Assembly: GCF_963082655.1 (NCBI RefSeq)
Contig: NC_081552.1
Span: 65,298,589-65,362,588 of the forward strand
DNA from: Stomoxys calcitrans
Lineage: Eukaryota; Arthropoda; Insecta; Diptera; Muscidae
Length of the DNA: 64,000 bases
Direction: 5' to 3'
Of this stretch, positions 33,317-44,180 are shown in pieces; the stretch's first letter is position 1, and every line of letters starts with the position of its first letter. Position numbers and translations under genes: made by a program. A model generated the notes under the pieces. That model searched no databases. It was not told where the DNA came from and worked only from the letters and a program-made list of their open reading frames with translations.

Positions 33317-35411
33317 CTAGCTTACCCAGGCCCGCTCCGCTGCGCCTTCTTTTACCTTATATGGAACAACATTTTAATTGGAATATTTATATTCGACAAT
33401 TAAAGAGCTTTTAGTTAAATACCATGCTACGAAAGTAGTATATCGCTTGACTAACAGTTTAACAACATAAGTGCCTTTATCTGAATCCCATATGATCTTT
33501 ATTGGTCTAAGAATTTAAGTTTGGATGTAAGGTGAACCCTATTCTTAAAATACTTTATTTCAGCCCGATATTCTCATGATATCTGATTAAGGGGTGTTTT
33601 CGGGGGTGAGGTCCCGCACTTGGCCCTGAAAAATAACAGCATCGTGCTCATCTTTCAAATTCTATTTATTTAAACCCCATATTGCGATTGGTTTAGGGGA
33701 GTTACACGATGAGGTGTCCCCCTAACACATGGCCACAAAATAGGTTATCAAATTCGTTTTCTAATCTCAAATACCTTTTATTTGAGCCACATATTGACAT
33801 GGTCGAAAAATGTTTACCATTTGCGGTGTGCTTTGGGGAAGGGGTGATGCCCTAAATACATGGTCCTACATTTGGATATCAAATTCGTATTCCACTCCAA
33901 AATACCTTTATTTGAGCCCCATTTTGCGATGGTCAGTAAAAAATTGCTGTTTGTGGGGTATTTTGGGATAGGGATAGACCCCCTGAAAATTGGTGGGTAT
34001 CAATTCTTGCTCTATCCCCCAATACCTCTCCACATTGACATGGTCGGTAAATATGTCCGATTTAGGGGTGTTTTGGGAATTGGGATGGTCCCCCAAACAC
34101 TAAGCCTGGAAAATATATCAGCTACGTGCTCTATTCTCGTATAACTATGTATAATTTATGTGAACCCCATATTGCCATTGGCCTCAAAATTGGATAACAA
34201 ATTCGTTTTCTAATCTCATTTAAACTTCTCATTGCCAAATTCGGCAAATATGTCCGGTTTGGGGTATTGATCCTAAATACTATAAATAATTAGTTCCACT
34301 CTCTTTAAAACCCAAATTGTCTTGATGAGCAAATATGTCCTATTTGGGGATTGTTATGGTGGTGGGACGTCCCGTAGACAGTTGGTCGCTAATGTTGATA
34401 TCAGATACGAGGTCTACTCCCACATACCTTTAATTTGAGCCCCATATTTCCATAGTCGGCAAACATACCCAGCTTGGGGGTGCTTTAGGGGGTGGGCGGG
34501 CATTGAGTGAGTTGGCCTTCTACTCTAAAAACCCTCTTATTTGAGTCTCATATTGTAATAGTCAGCAAGTACTCCCTATTTGGGTGGTGTTGTGGAGGAA
34601 GTGTGGCCTCATAGACACTTTTCCCGAATATTGATATCAGATTCGTGCTTTACTCCCAAGACCTTTCATTTGAGCCCCATATTGCTATGGTCGTAAATTT
34701 GTCCCCTTTAGGGATGTTTTTGGGGAGAGGCGGTCCCCCAAACACTTGGTCCCATATTTGGATATCAGATTCGAATTCTACACTTAAATACCTTTTATTT
34801 AAGCCCCATATTCCTATGGTCAGTTAAAAAGTCCTGATTGGGGGGAAGGGGTGGACCCCAGAAACGTGGTCCACATTTGGATATTAGATTCGAATTCTAC
34901 TCGCAAATACCTTTCATTTGAGTCCCATATTGCCATGGTCGGTAAATATGTCCGATTTAGGGGTGTTTTGGGAGTTGGGGTGGTCCCCCTATCACTTGGT
35001 CCGACAAATGGATATCAGATGCGTTTTCTTATCCTGAATGCCTTTCATTTGAGTCCCATATTGTCATGATTGGTCTAAATATATGTTTGGTAGGTTTTAG
35101 GATAGGGCGGCTCCCCTAGGTACCCCATCCGAAATTTGGATAACAAATTTTTATTTTTAGGGTAGGGCGAAATTTTATGTGCTCTCATATAGCACATAAA
35201 ATTTCGCTTAAATCGCACAACCCATCTCAGAGATCTGGCGTTTCTGAAAATTAGGATAAGGGAGGATCCGCCCCTCCTTCAGGTATCAAAAAATGTAGTA
35301 CCCTATTTTCACCACGGGGTCATTATGCACCATCTGTGAAAATTTCAAGAAAATCGGTTGAGCCGTTTCTGAGTCTATAAGGAACACACAAACAAACAAA
35401 CACAAATTGAT
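33317..35411 (-). mobile_element. Helitron-like element, near full length
   Basis: On the minus strand it ends 3' with GGCGCAGCGGAGCGGGCC...CTAG at 33317-33320, followed by T. At the other end it runs to GTTTGTTTGTTTGTG near 35388, where a DINE-A interrupts the 5' terminus. The interior holds about eight ~150-250-bp units on the + strand (CATTTGAGTCCCATATTG, GGTCGGTAAATATGTCCGAT, TTAGGGGTGTTTTGGG). No Rep or helicase frame, so non-autonomous. It supplies empty sites for the DINE insertions at 12271 and 13885. Confidence 0.75.
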
Positions 35412-36091
35412 TTGTATACCCTCCACCATAGGAGGGGGGTTATACTAATTTCGTCATTCTGTTTGTAACTACTCGAAATATTCGTCTGAGACCCCATAAA
35501 GTATATATATTCTTGATCGTCGTGACATTTTGTGTCGATCTAGCCATGTTCGTCCGTCTGTCCGTCTGTCTGTCGAAAGCACGTTAACTTCCGAAGGAGT
35601 AAAGCTAGCCGCTTGAAATTTTGAATAAATACTTCTTATTAGTGTAGGTCGGTTGGTATTCTAAATGGGCCATATCGGTCCATGTTTTGATATAGCTGCC
35701 ATATAAACCGATCTGGGATCTTGACTTCTTGAGCCTGTAGAGGTCGCAATTATTATCCGATTCGTCGTGAAATTTTGTACGACGGATTCTCTCATGACCA
35801 TCAACATACGTATTTATTATGGTCTGAATCGGTCTATAGCCCGATACAGCTCCTATATAAACCGATCTCTCTATTTTACTTCTTGAGCCCCCAAAGGGCG
35901 CAATTATTATTCGAATTCGCTGACATTTTACATAGGTCTCCAATATATAATTTAATTGTGGTCCAAAGCGGACCATATCTTGATATAGCTCTAATAGGAG
36001 AGCAAATCTTTTCTTATATCCTTTTTTGCCTAAGAAGAGATGCCGGGAAAAGAACTCGACAAATGTGATCCATGGTGGAGGGTATATAAGA
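35412..36091 (+). mobile_element. DINE-A, hairpin lost
   Basis: TATACCCTCCACCATAGGAG, full block A (CATAAAGTATATATATTC, CATGTTCGTCCGTCTGTCCG), about 2.5 monomers, and the leader ending ATCCATGGTGGAGGGTATAT. The sequence then goes to GTGGGTGTATTC instead of the GC hairpin. Inserted in the Helitron a few bases from its 5' end. Confidence 0.85.
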
Positions 36092-36233
36092 TTGTGGGTG
36101 TATTCTATTAGAGCTTTACCAAGTTATTAACCGATTAAGTTACATTTTTTAAAATGACAAAATTTCATATGTATAATATTCTACAAAGGACAGGGCCGCC
36201 TTAAATTATTTTTCTTAAGGACAACATTGTGAC

Positions 36234-36234
<1 letters not shown>

Positions 36235-36300
<66 letters not shown>
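36235..36300. repeat. (TA)n microsatellite, ~33 repeats
   Basis: Uninterrupted TA dinucleotides immediately left of a DINE-B terminal region whose normal text is TATATCAAGATATAG. It probably expanded from that TATAT stretch and may vary in length or be mis-sized in the assembly. Confidence 0.95.
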
Positions 36301-36302
<2 letters not shown>

Positions 36303-36589
36303 AGATATAGGACTATATCAAGATATAGTCCGATATAGCCCATCTTTGAACATAACCTGCTTATGGGCAAAAAATAATCTTTGCAAAGTTTCAGCTCAAT
36401 TTCTCTATTTTTAAAGATTGTAGTGTGATTTTAACAGATAGACGGACGGACATGTCCAGATCGACTTAGATTTTTACGCTGATCAAGAATATATATACTT
36501 TATAGGGTCGGAAATGGATATTTCGGTATGTTGCAAACGGAATAACAAAATTAATATACCCCCATCCTTCGGTGATGGGTATAAAAAAG
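36301..36589 (-). mobile_element. DINE-B block-A end
   Basis: CAAGATATAGTCCGATATAG, TTTAAAGATTGTAGTGTGAT, GATAGACGGACGGACATGTC, AAGAATATATATACTTTATA and end ATCCTTCGGTGATGGGTATA. The right flank is the same Helitron segment that follows the DINE-B at 3776-4987, so the two are copies of one nested arrangement. Confidence 0.85.
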
Positions 36590-36854
36590 ACTAAATGATG
36601 ATTATTTAATAGGTTGTCATATGGTATGGTGGTTGTCTATGAATAGTAATTCCATACCATACCATATGATCCACTCTAAACGAGTAGCACTAACATTTAA
36701 ATTATCGTCATCTGGCAGTCTTCAACTGAAATTGTTTGATCCACATGGATTTAGTTGATCCAATTAAAAACATGCCTACATGGCAGATTGGTAAAAATTA
36801 ATCATCAGCATGTATCTTTGTTATGACAACCTATCCTTTGAATAAATAATAAAT
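36590..36854 (+). mobile_element. Helitron middle segment between two DINEs
   Basis: GACTAAATGATGATTATTTA to CCTATCCTTTGAATAAATAA aligns with 4988-5272 and has the same neighbours: DINE-B tail on the left, DINE-A head on the right. The palindrome seen at 5019 is here reduced to ~12-bp arms. Confidence 0.75.
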
Positions 36855-37344
36855 AACAAATAAAAGCGTGCTAAGCTCGGCCGGTACGAATCTTATATAC
36901 CCTCCACCATGGATCGCATTTGTCGAGTTCTTTTCCCGTCATCTCTTTTTAAGCAAAAAAATGATATAAGAAAAGATTTGCTCTGCTATTAGAGCGATAT
37001 CAAGATATGGTCCGGTTTGGACCACAATTAAATTATATGTTGGAGACCTGTGTAAAATGTCAGCCAATTCGAATAGGAATTGCGCCCTTTGCGGCTCAAG
37101 AAGTAAAATAGAGAGATCGATTTATATGGGAGCTGTATCGGGCTATAGACAGATTCAGACCATAATAAACACGTATGTTGATGGTCATGAGAGAATCCGT
37201 CGTACAAAATTTCAGGCAAATCGGATAAAAATTGCGACCTCTGAAGGCTCAAGAAGTCAAGATCCCAGACCGGTTTATATGGCAGCTATATTAGATTATG
37301 AACCGACTTGTACCTTATTTGACATAGTTGTTGAAAGTAACAAT
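36855..37344 (-). mobile_element. Outer DINE-A, left part
   Basis: Hairpin damaged (CTCGGCCGGTACGAATC, near 36878). Leader and about two monomers run to GTTGTTGAAAGTAACAAT, where another DINE-A terminus begins. The expected next text (AACGTCATGCGAAATTTCAG) is found at 40411, so this element is split by a ~3.07-kb insertion. Confidence 0.8.
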
Positions 37345-38832
37345 AACAAGTAAAAGCGTGCTAAGTTCGGCCGGGCCGAATCTTACATACCCTTCACCAT
37401 GGATCGCATTTGTCGAGTTCTTTTCCCGGCATCTCTTCTTAGGCAAAAAAGGATATAAGAAAAGATTTGCTCTGCTATTAGAGCGATATCAAGATATGGT
37501 CCGGTTTGGACCACAATTAAATTATATGTTGGAGACCTGTGTAAAATGTCAGCCAATTCGAATAAGAATTGCGCTCTTTGTGAGCTCAAAAAGTAAAATA
37601 GAGAGATCGATTTATATGGGAGCTGCATCGGGCTATGGACCGATTCAGACCATAATAAACACGTATGTTGATGGTCATGAAAGAATCCGTCGTACAAAAT
37701 TTCAGGCAAATCGGATAATAATTGCGACCTTTAGAGGCTCAAGAAGTCAAGATACCAGATCGGTTTATATGGCACCTATATCGGGTTATGAACCGACTTG
37801 TACTTTATTTGACATAGTTGTTGAAAGTAACAATAAAAAACGTCTTGCTAAATTTCAGCCAAATCGGATAGGAACTGCGCCCTCAAGAAGCTCAAGAAGT
37901 CAAGTCCCCAGATCTGTTTATATGACAGCTATATTAGGTTATTAACCGATTTGAACCATATTTGGCACAGTTGTTGGATATCATAACAAAATACTACGTG
38001 CCAAAATTCATTCAAATCGGATAGGAATTGCGCCCTCTAGAGGCTCAAGAAGTCAAGACCCAAGATCGGTTTATATGACAGCTATATAAGGTTATAAACC
38101 GATTTGAACCATACTTGGCACAATTGTTGGATATCGTAACAAAACACGTCGTGCAAAATTTCATTCCAATCGGATAAGAACTGCGCACTCTAAAGGCTCA
38201 AGAAGTCAAGACCCAAGATCGGTTTATATGGCAGCTATATCAGGTTATGAACCGATTTGAACCATACTTGGCACAATTGTTGGATATCATAACAAAACAC
38301 GTCGTGCAAAATTTCATTCCAATCGGATAAGAATTGCGCCTTCTAGAGGCTCAAGGAGTCAAGACCCAAGATCGGTTTATATGGCAGCTATATCTGGTTA
38401 TAAACCGATTTAAACCATACTTGGCACAGTTGTTGGATATCACAAGAAAACACGTCGTGCAAATTTTCATCCCAATCGGATAAGAAATGCGCACTCTAGA
38501 GGCTCAAGAAGTCAAGACTCAAGATCGGTTTATATGGCAGCTATATCAAAACATGGGCCGATATGGCCCATTTACAATACCGACCTACACTAATAAGAAG
38601 TATTTGTGCAAAATTTCAAACGGCTAGCTTTACTTCTTCGGAAGTTAGCGTGCTTTCGACAGACAGACGGACGGACGGACGGACAGACGGACGGACATGG
38701 CTAGATCGACATAAAATTTCACGACGATCAAGAATATATATACTTTATGGGGTCTCAGACGAATATTTCGAGTAGTTACAATCAGAATGACGAAATTAGT
38801 ATACCCCCCATTTTATGGTGGAGGGTATAAAA
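37345..38832 (-). mobile_element. DINE-A, complete, inside another DINE-A
   Basis: AACAAGTAAAAGCGTGC, hairpin near 37366-37380, leader, about eight 153-bp monomers, GACGGACGGACGGACGGACA microsatellite and end TTTATGGTGGAGGGTATAAA. The 205-codon frame at 37328-37945 is a repeat artefact with 51-residue periodicity. Its right flank is Helitron, not the outer DINE-A, so it belongs to a larger inserted block. Confidence 0.88.
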
Positions 38833-39281
38833 ACGAATTTGATAACCTATTTTGGGGCGATGTGTTTGGGGGACGCCCCATCCTGTAAACTCCTCTTAAG
38901 TTACTGGCAATATGGGGTTTAAATTAATGGTATTTTAGAGAAGAGCACGATGCTGATATTTTTTGCAGGGCCAAGTATCTGGGGGACCACCTCTCCCCCG
39001 AAAACACCACTAAATCAGACATCATGAGAATATATGGCTGAAATGAAGTGTGTTAAGAATGGAGTACACCTTACATCGAAATTTAAATTCTTAGACCAAT
39101 AAAGATCATATGGGATTCAGATAAAGGCACTTATATTGTTAAACTGTTAGTCCAGCGATATACTATTTTCGTAGAATGGTACTTCACTAAAAGCTTTTTA
39201 ATTGTCGAAAATAAATATTCTAAGGAAAATGTTCCATATAAAGTAAAAGAAGGCGCAGCGGAGCGGCACAGGATCAGTTAG
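38833..39281 (+). mobile_element. Helitron-like 3' end
   Basis: Begins in AATTTGATAACCTATTTTGG (reverse of 33740-33760) and ends AAGGCGCAGCGGAGCGGCAC...CAGTTAG|T at 39281. This is the CTRR-type terminus with C to T, preceded by the GC-rich stem region. The junction with the DINE-A is at the CG|TTTT site also used at 13885. Confidence 0.72.
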
Positions 39282-39349
39282 TAATAAAATAAAAATAGAA
39301 ATTATGGACTACAGATATGAAATTTTAAATAATTTTAGTGAAATTAAAA

Positions 39350-39463
39350 CTGAAATATCGCTCTAATAGCAGAACAAATCTTTTCTTACATAATTTTTTG
39401 CCTAAGAAGAAATGCCGGGAAAAGAACTCGAGAAATGCGATCCATGGTGGAGGGTATATAAGA
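39350..39463 (+). mobile_element. DINE-A leader fragment in + orientation
   Basis: GCTCTAATAGCAGAACAAAT, AAGAAATGCCGGGAAAAGAA and TCCATGGTGGAGGGTATATA are the reverse of the DINE-A leader. It stops just before the hairpin and is joined directly to a DINE-B body of opposite orientation. Confidence 0.75.
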
Positions 39464-40410
39464 TTCGAAGAGCTTAACACAACTCACTGTCCCAAATTTC
39501 GGCGAAATCGGACAATAAATGCGCCTTTTATGGCCCCAAAACCTTAAATCAAGAGATCGGTCTATATTGCAGCTATATCCAAATCTGGACCGATCTGAGC
39601 CAAATTGAAAAATAATATCGAAAGTTTTATCACAACTCACTGTCCCAAATTTCGGCGACATCGGACAATAAATGCGCCTTTTACGGGCTCAAAACCTTAA
39701 ATCGAGAGATCGGTCTATATGGCAGGTATATCCAAATCTGAACCGATCTGAGCCAAATTGACAAAGGATGTCGAAGAGCCTAAGACAACTCACTGTCCCA
39801 AATTTCAGCAAAATCGGATAATAAATATGGCTTTTATGGGTCTAAGACCCTAAATCGGAGGATCGGTCTATAGGGCAGCTATATCCAAAACTGGACCGAT
39901 CTGAGCCAAATTGGCGAAGGATGTCGAAGGGCCTAAGACAACTCACTGTCCCAAATTTCAGCAAAATCGGATTATAAATGTGGCTTTTATAGCTCTAAGA
40001 CCCTAAATCGGAGGATCGGTCTATATGGCAGCTATATCCAACACTGGACCGATCTGAGCCAAATTAGCGATGGATGTCGAAGGGCCTAAGACAACTCACT
40101 GTCCGAAATTTCAGCAAAATCGGATAATAAATGTGGCTTTTATGGGCCTAAAACCCTAAATCGGCGAATCGGTCTATATGGGGCTATATCTAGATATAGT
40201 CCGATTTGGCCCATCTTAGAACTTAACCTGCTTTTTGAAGACTGTAGCGTGATTTCAACAGACAGACGGACGGACATGGCTAGATCGACATAAAATGTCA
40301 CGACTATCAAGAATATATATACTTTATGGGGTCTCAGACGAATATTTCGAGTAGTTACAATCAGAATGACGAAATTAGTATACCCCCCATCTTATGGTGG
40401 AGGGTATAAA
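39464..40410 (-). mobile_element. Chimeric DINE: B-type body, A-type end
   Basis: Five B-type monomers (GGTCTATATGGCAGCTATAT, CTAACACAACTCACTGTCCC) lead into the B-type GACTGTAGCGTGATTTCAAC at ~40240. From the shared GACAGACGGACGGACATG the text becomes A-type: CTAGATCGACATAAAATGTC, ATATTTCGAGTAGTTACAAT, CTTATGGTGGAGGGTATAAA. The switch lies in the microsatellite common to both subfamilies. Confidence 0.82.
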
Positions 40411-41229
40411 AAACGTCATGCGAAATTTCAGCCAAATCGGATAGCAATTGCGCCCTCTAGAACCACAAGAAGTAAAGACCCCAGATCTGTTTATATGACA
40501 GCTATATCAGTTTATGAACCGATTTGAACCATACTTAGCACAGTTGTTGGATATCATATCAAAATACTACGTGCCAAAATTCATTCAAATTGGATAAGAA
40601 TCTCGCCCTCTAGAGGCTCAAGAAGTCAAGACCCAAGATCGGTTGATATGACCGCTATATCAGGTTATGAACCGATTTGAACCATACTTGTCACAGTTGT
40701 TGGATATCATAAAAAAACACGTCGCGCAAAATTTCATTCCAATCGGATAAGAATTGCGCACTCTAGAGGCTCAAGAAATCAAGACCCAAGTCGGTTTATA
40801 TGGCAGCTATATCAGGTTATGGACCGATTTGAATAATACTTGGCACAGTTGTTGGATATCATAAAAAAACACGTCGCGCAAAATTTCATTCCAATCGGAT
40901 AAGAATTGCGCACTATAGAGGCTTAAGAAGTTAAGACCCAAGATCGGTTTGTGTGGCAGCTATATCGAAACATGGACCGATATGGCCCATTTACAATACC
41001 AACCGACCTACACAAATAAGAAGTATTTATGCAAAGTTTGAAGAGGCTATCTTTACTCCTTCGGAAGTTAGCGTGCTTTCGACAGACAGACGGACATGGC
41101 TAGAGCGACATAAAATCTCGCGACGATTAAGAATATATATACTTTATGGGGTCTCAGATGAATATTTTGAGTAGTTAAAATCAGAATGACGAAATTAGTA
41201 TACCCCCCATCCTATGGTGGAGGGTATAA
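40411..41229 (-). mobile_element. Outer DINE-A, right part
   Basis: Resumes with AACGTCATGCGAAATTTCAG, the expected continuation of 37344 (compare 46870-46890). Five monomers, block A and end CCTATGGTGGAGGGTATAAA follow. Its right flank (ATATAGGAATGTAGGAAGGA) matches that of the DINE-A ending at 6269. Confidence 0.8.
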
Positions 41230-41734
41230 AAATTAATATAGGAATGTAGGAAGGAGCTAAAAGCAAAAACTTGCGTATCAAATTCGGGGGTAGGTTGCCT
41301 AGGAAAGCCGTCCACCCCCAAATCCCGGCAAACGGATTTATAGACCAACCACTACAATATGGGACTCAAATTAAAGGTATTTGAGAGTAGCAAACGAACC
41401 TATCCAATTGCGGAACAAAGAGTTTCGTGGGTCACTATAAAACCCCTCAAATCGGACATATTTACCGACCATGGCAATTTGGATCTTAAATGAACGGTCT
41501 TTGGGAATAGAGCACGAAATTGACTTTCCCTTTTGGGACCACGGTCTGGGGGTCTACCACACCCCAAGAAGGACTTTTACTGACCATTGCAATGTGGGGT
41601 TTAAATAAGAGGTTCTTGAGTGTAGAAAAACTGGAATACATTTTCAACTACAATTACGCAGAAATGTTCAAATTTAGAGTACTTCTCTCCAACATAGCAT
41701 AATCGGGCGCAGCAGTGCGGGCCGGGCTCAGCTA
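41230..41734 (+). mobile_element. Helitron-like segment with 3' terminus
   Basis: Matches 6270-6755. It ends GCGCAGCAGTGCGGGCCGGG...CAGCTA at 41734, where the next Helitron's TC starts at once. The 3' stem region and CTA terminus fit the family ends at 33317 and 46368, with the final G missing. Confidence 0.75.
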
Positions 41735-42950
41735 TCTATATATATATAAATGAATTTGTGTTTGTTTGTATGTTTGTTTGTTTGTTTGTGGGTTTGTAAA
41801 TTTGTTTGTTCGTATAGACTCAAAAACGGCTGAACCAATTTCTTTAACATTTTCACAGATTGTGGGGAGTGGTCCGGAAGGAGCAATAGGCTATATAATT
41901 TATCATAAGTATAAGGTTGTGGACTGTTTTTATTCTGCTCATATATATAGCGGTCCGCTCACCTCAAAACAATTATAATGACCTAACAGGACACTGCCGC
42001 CGTACCCCCAAAGTTAGGACGTTCAGTGTGATAAGAGCAGTTGCGAACCTTAAGTCAAGGTGGCCGCCATTTTCAGCTCATCGACAAGGAGCCTTATTTT
42101 CCTAGACAAGTCCAAACAACGTGTTGCTGGGCAAAACTTTTATGTTCAAAAGTTTTACATGGTTAAATTACTAAGAACTGTCGCCACCGCACCTAATATA
42201 AAGACGGGCAAATTAGTTCTTACCACTGAGAGTATGGCAATTTCATTTGATTTAAAAAAGACTAAATGATGACTATTCAACAGGTACCCATATAGTATGT
42301 TATAGGCAACTACAACATCATGATCAATATTATAGGCGCTAAGCCGCTCCAAGCGAGTAGCAGCACAGACAAAGGAAATCTATAGACTCATAACATATGT
42401 TAAAAAAAGCTTTAACAGATGGGAGAAGTGTAAAATTCTCAGTAGTTTATATGTGATTGCACATGCATCCGGGTCGTCATGGAACGGAGAACTTTAAAAT
42501 TATTTTGTTAATATTTTCGGTATCAATGTCTAAACATTTCCCTTATTGATGGCAGTTCTAACATGGAGACGCCACCACGAACAGAAAGAGGGCAGAGTGG
42601 TAAACATTGATCATGCAGCATTTACTTTTGTTATGGCAACCTATCAGTCCGTTAAACAAAGAAAAATAAAGTGTAGGAATTTCGTTGCGGTTTATTGCTA
42701 TATTATTTTTTAAACTTCCCACCCTTAGATAGATGTTTCAGGAAATTTAAGTGGCTATCTTTGCCATAGATAAAAATTTATTTAATAGAGTGCGAATATT
42801 CAAATTTGTGTTAAACTGTTAGGGGCGAGGCTCAACGAACGTACACAGAATCAGAGCTATTGGAGGGAGGGTAGGTTAAGTTACAGAGGTGAAATTTTTC
42901 TACGTCTTGAAAGCGAAAGCTCAGTGGAGCGGGTTTGATTGAAAATTTAG
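41735..42950 (+). mobile_element. Helitron-like element, uninterrupted copy
   Basis: 5' TCTATATATATATAAATG, TTTGTGTTTGTTTG, ACTCAAAAACGGCTGAACCA, TGTGGGGAGTGGTCCGGAAG. A ~900-bp distinctive interior follows (GTTGCTGGGCAAAACTTTTA, GGTAAACATTGATCATGCAG). The 3' side is degenerate: AAAGCTCAGTGGAGCGGG at ~42918. It is the reference for the copies broken by DINEs at 2598-5272. Frames at 41766-42269 have no domain. Confidence 0.72.
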
Positions 42951-42952
42951 TA

Positions 42953-43922
42953 AAGGGTGATTTTTTTGAGGTTAGGATTTTCATGCATTAGTATTTGACA
43001 GATCACGTGGGATTTCAGACATGGTGTCAAAGAGAAAGATGCTCAGTATGCTTTGACATTTCATCATGAATAGACTTACTAACGAGCTACGCTTGCAAAT
43101 CATTGAATTTTATTACCAAAATCAGTGTTCGGTTCGAAATGTGTTTCGCGCTTTACGTCCGATTTATGGTCTACATAATCGACCAAGTGAGCAAACAATT
43201 AATGCGATTGTGACCAAGTTTCGCACTCAGTTTACTTTATTGGACATTAAACCAACCACACGAATGCGTACAGTGCGTACAGAAGAGAATATTGCGTCTG
43301 TTTCTGAGAGTGTTGCTGAAGACCGTGAAATGTCGATTCGTCGCCGTTCGCAGCAATATTTTTTCAAAGATGCTGTTGGACGCAACGTTACGGTGAATGG
43401 CGATCGCTATCGTTCGATGCTAACAAACTTTTTGTTGCCAAAAATGGAAGAACTGAACTTGGTTGACATGTGGTTTCAACAAGATGGCGCTACATGCCAC
43501 ACAGCTCGCGATTCTATGGCCATTTTGAGGGAAAACTTCGGAGAACAATTCATCTCAAGAAATGGACCGGTAAGTTGGCCACCAAGATCATGCGATTTGA
43601 CGCCTTTAGACTATTTTTTGTGGGGCTACGTCAAGTCTAAAGTCTACAGAAATAAGCCAGCAACTATTCCAGCTTTGGAAGACAACATTTCCGAAGAAAT
43701 TCGGGCTATTCCGGCCGAAATGCTCGAAAAAGTTGCCCAAAATTGGACTTTCCGAATGGACCACCTAAGACGCAGCCGCGGTCAACATTTAAATGAAATT
43801 ATCTTCAAAAAGTAAATGTCATGGACCAATCTAACGTTTCAAATAAAGAACCGATGAGATTTTGCAAATTTTATGCGTTTTTTTTTTAAAAAAAGTTATC
43901 AAGCTCTTAACAAATCACTCGT
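42953..43922 (+). mobile_element. mariner element, DD41D (rosa-like), internally deleted
   Basis: TA at 42951-42952 and 43923-43924. The left terminus AAGGGTGATTTTTTTGAGG is paired with a weaker right terminus (AACAAATCACTCG..., reverse GAGTGATTTGTT). The 5' leader of ~113 bp is identical in plan to the arms of the 607-bp MITEs. About 970 bp long, against roughly 1.3 kb for mariners. It contains one transposase frame with an internal deletion (next entry). The right-end decay and the deletion make it non-autonomous. Confidence 0.87.
43066..43815 (+). pseudogene. mariner transposase, in-frame internal deletion
   Basis: Open frame of 249 codons. Mariner transposases are ~340-350 residues and join transposon ends at TA sites. 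The N-terminal helix-turn-helix region is kept (MNRLTNELRLQIIEFYYQNQ, residues 1-20, with a GLHNRPSEQTI stretch ~43-53). After residue ~96 (RRRSQQ) it jumps to YFFKDAVGRNVTVN, removing ~90-100 residues with the second DNA-binding part and the first catalytic Asp (the FSDEAHF region, still present in the 607-bp MITEs). Second Asp: WFQQDGATCHTA (codon 43483). Third Asp: CDLTPLDYFLWG (codon 43609). I count 41 residues between them, hence DD41D. Start at 43066 is the first ATG after the TIR. Without the first Asp it cannot be catalytic, though it might still bind ends. Confidence 0.88.
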
Positions 43923-43995
43923 TACAAAGATAAGAAGCCTTTTTTATAGTCGAGCTTAAGTGGCATGTCGATAAGCACACATTTTTTTTCGTTTT

Positions 43996-44080
43996 GTCAC
44001 TCGATTCGTTCGCCAAGTCATTTAAAATAGCTGATTTTATAAAGGCTGTTTTCAATGACTTAGCGAACGAACCGAGTGAC
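43996..44080. repeat. 85-nt near-perfect hairpin
   Basis: Arms 43996-44031 and 44045-44080, 36 nt each with 3 mismatches and 1 G:U wobble, and a 13-nt loop. The outer arm reads GTCACTCGATTCGTTCGCC. It lies between the mariner 3' terminus and a DINE head that begins at the very next base. It could be a pre-miRNA-like fold, a small fold-back element or a chance remnant of a TIR transposon. No TSD is visible because the right flank is a DINE. Confidence 0.75.
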
Positions 44081-44180
44081 AACAAGTAAAAGCGGGAAAA
44101 GTTCGGCCAAGACGAATCTTACAAACCCACTACCATGGATCTCATTTGTCATTTTATGCGCGATATCTCTTTATATGCAA
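44081..44180 (-). mobile_element. Outer DINE-A/C, left part
   Basis: AACAAGTAAAAGCGGG, a decayed hairpin (AGTTCGGCCAAGACGAATC), ACAAACCCACTACCATGGAT and leader text up to ATATGCAA, then another DINE-A terminus. It continues at 45211. Confidence 0.75.

Noticed and set aside
37328..37945. 205-codon open frame that looks like a repeat protein
   Set aside because: It runs across the DINE-A leader and 153-bp monomers. The 51-residue period is the DNA repeat length, the same text is open in other frames and copies, and stops appear at random in sister copies.
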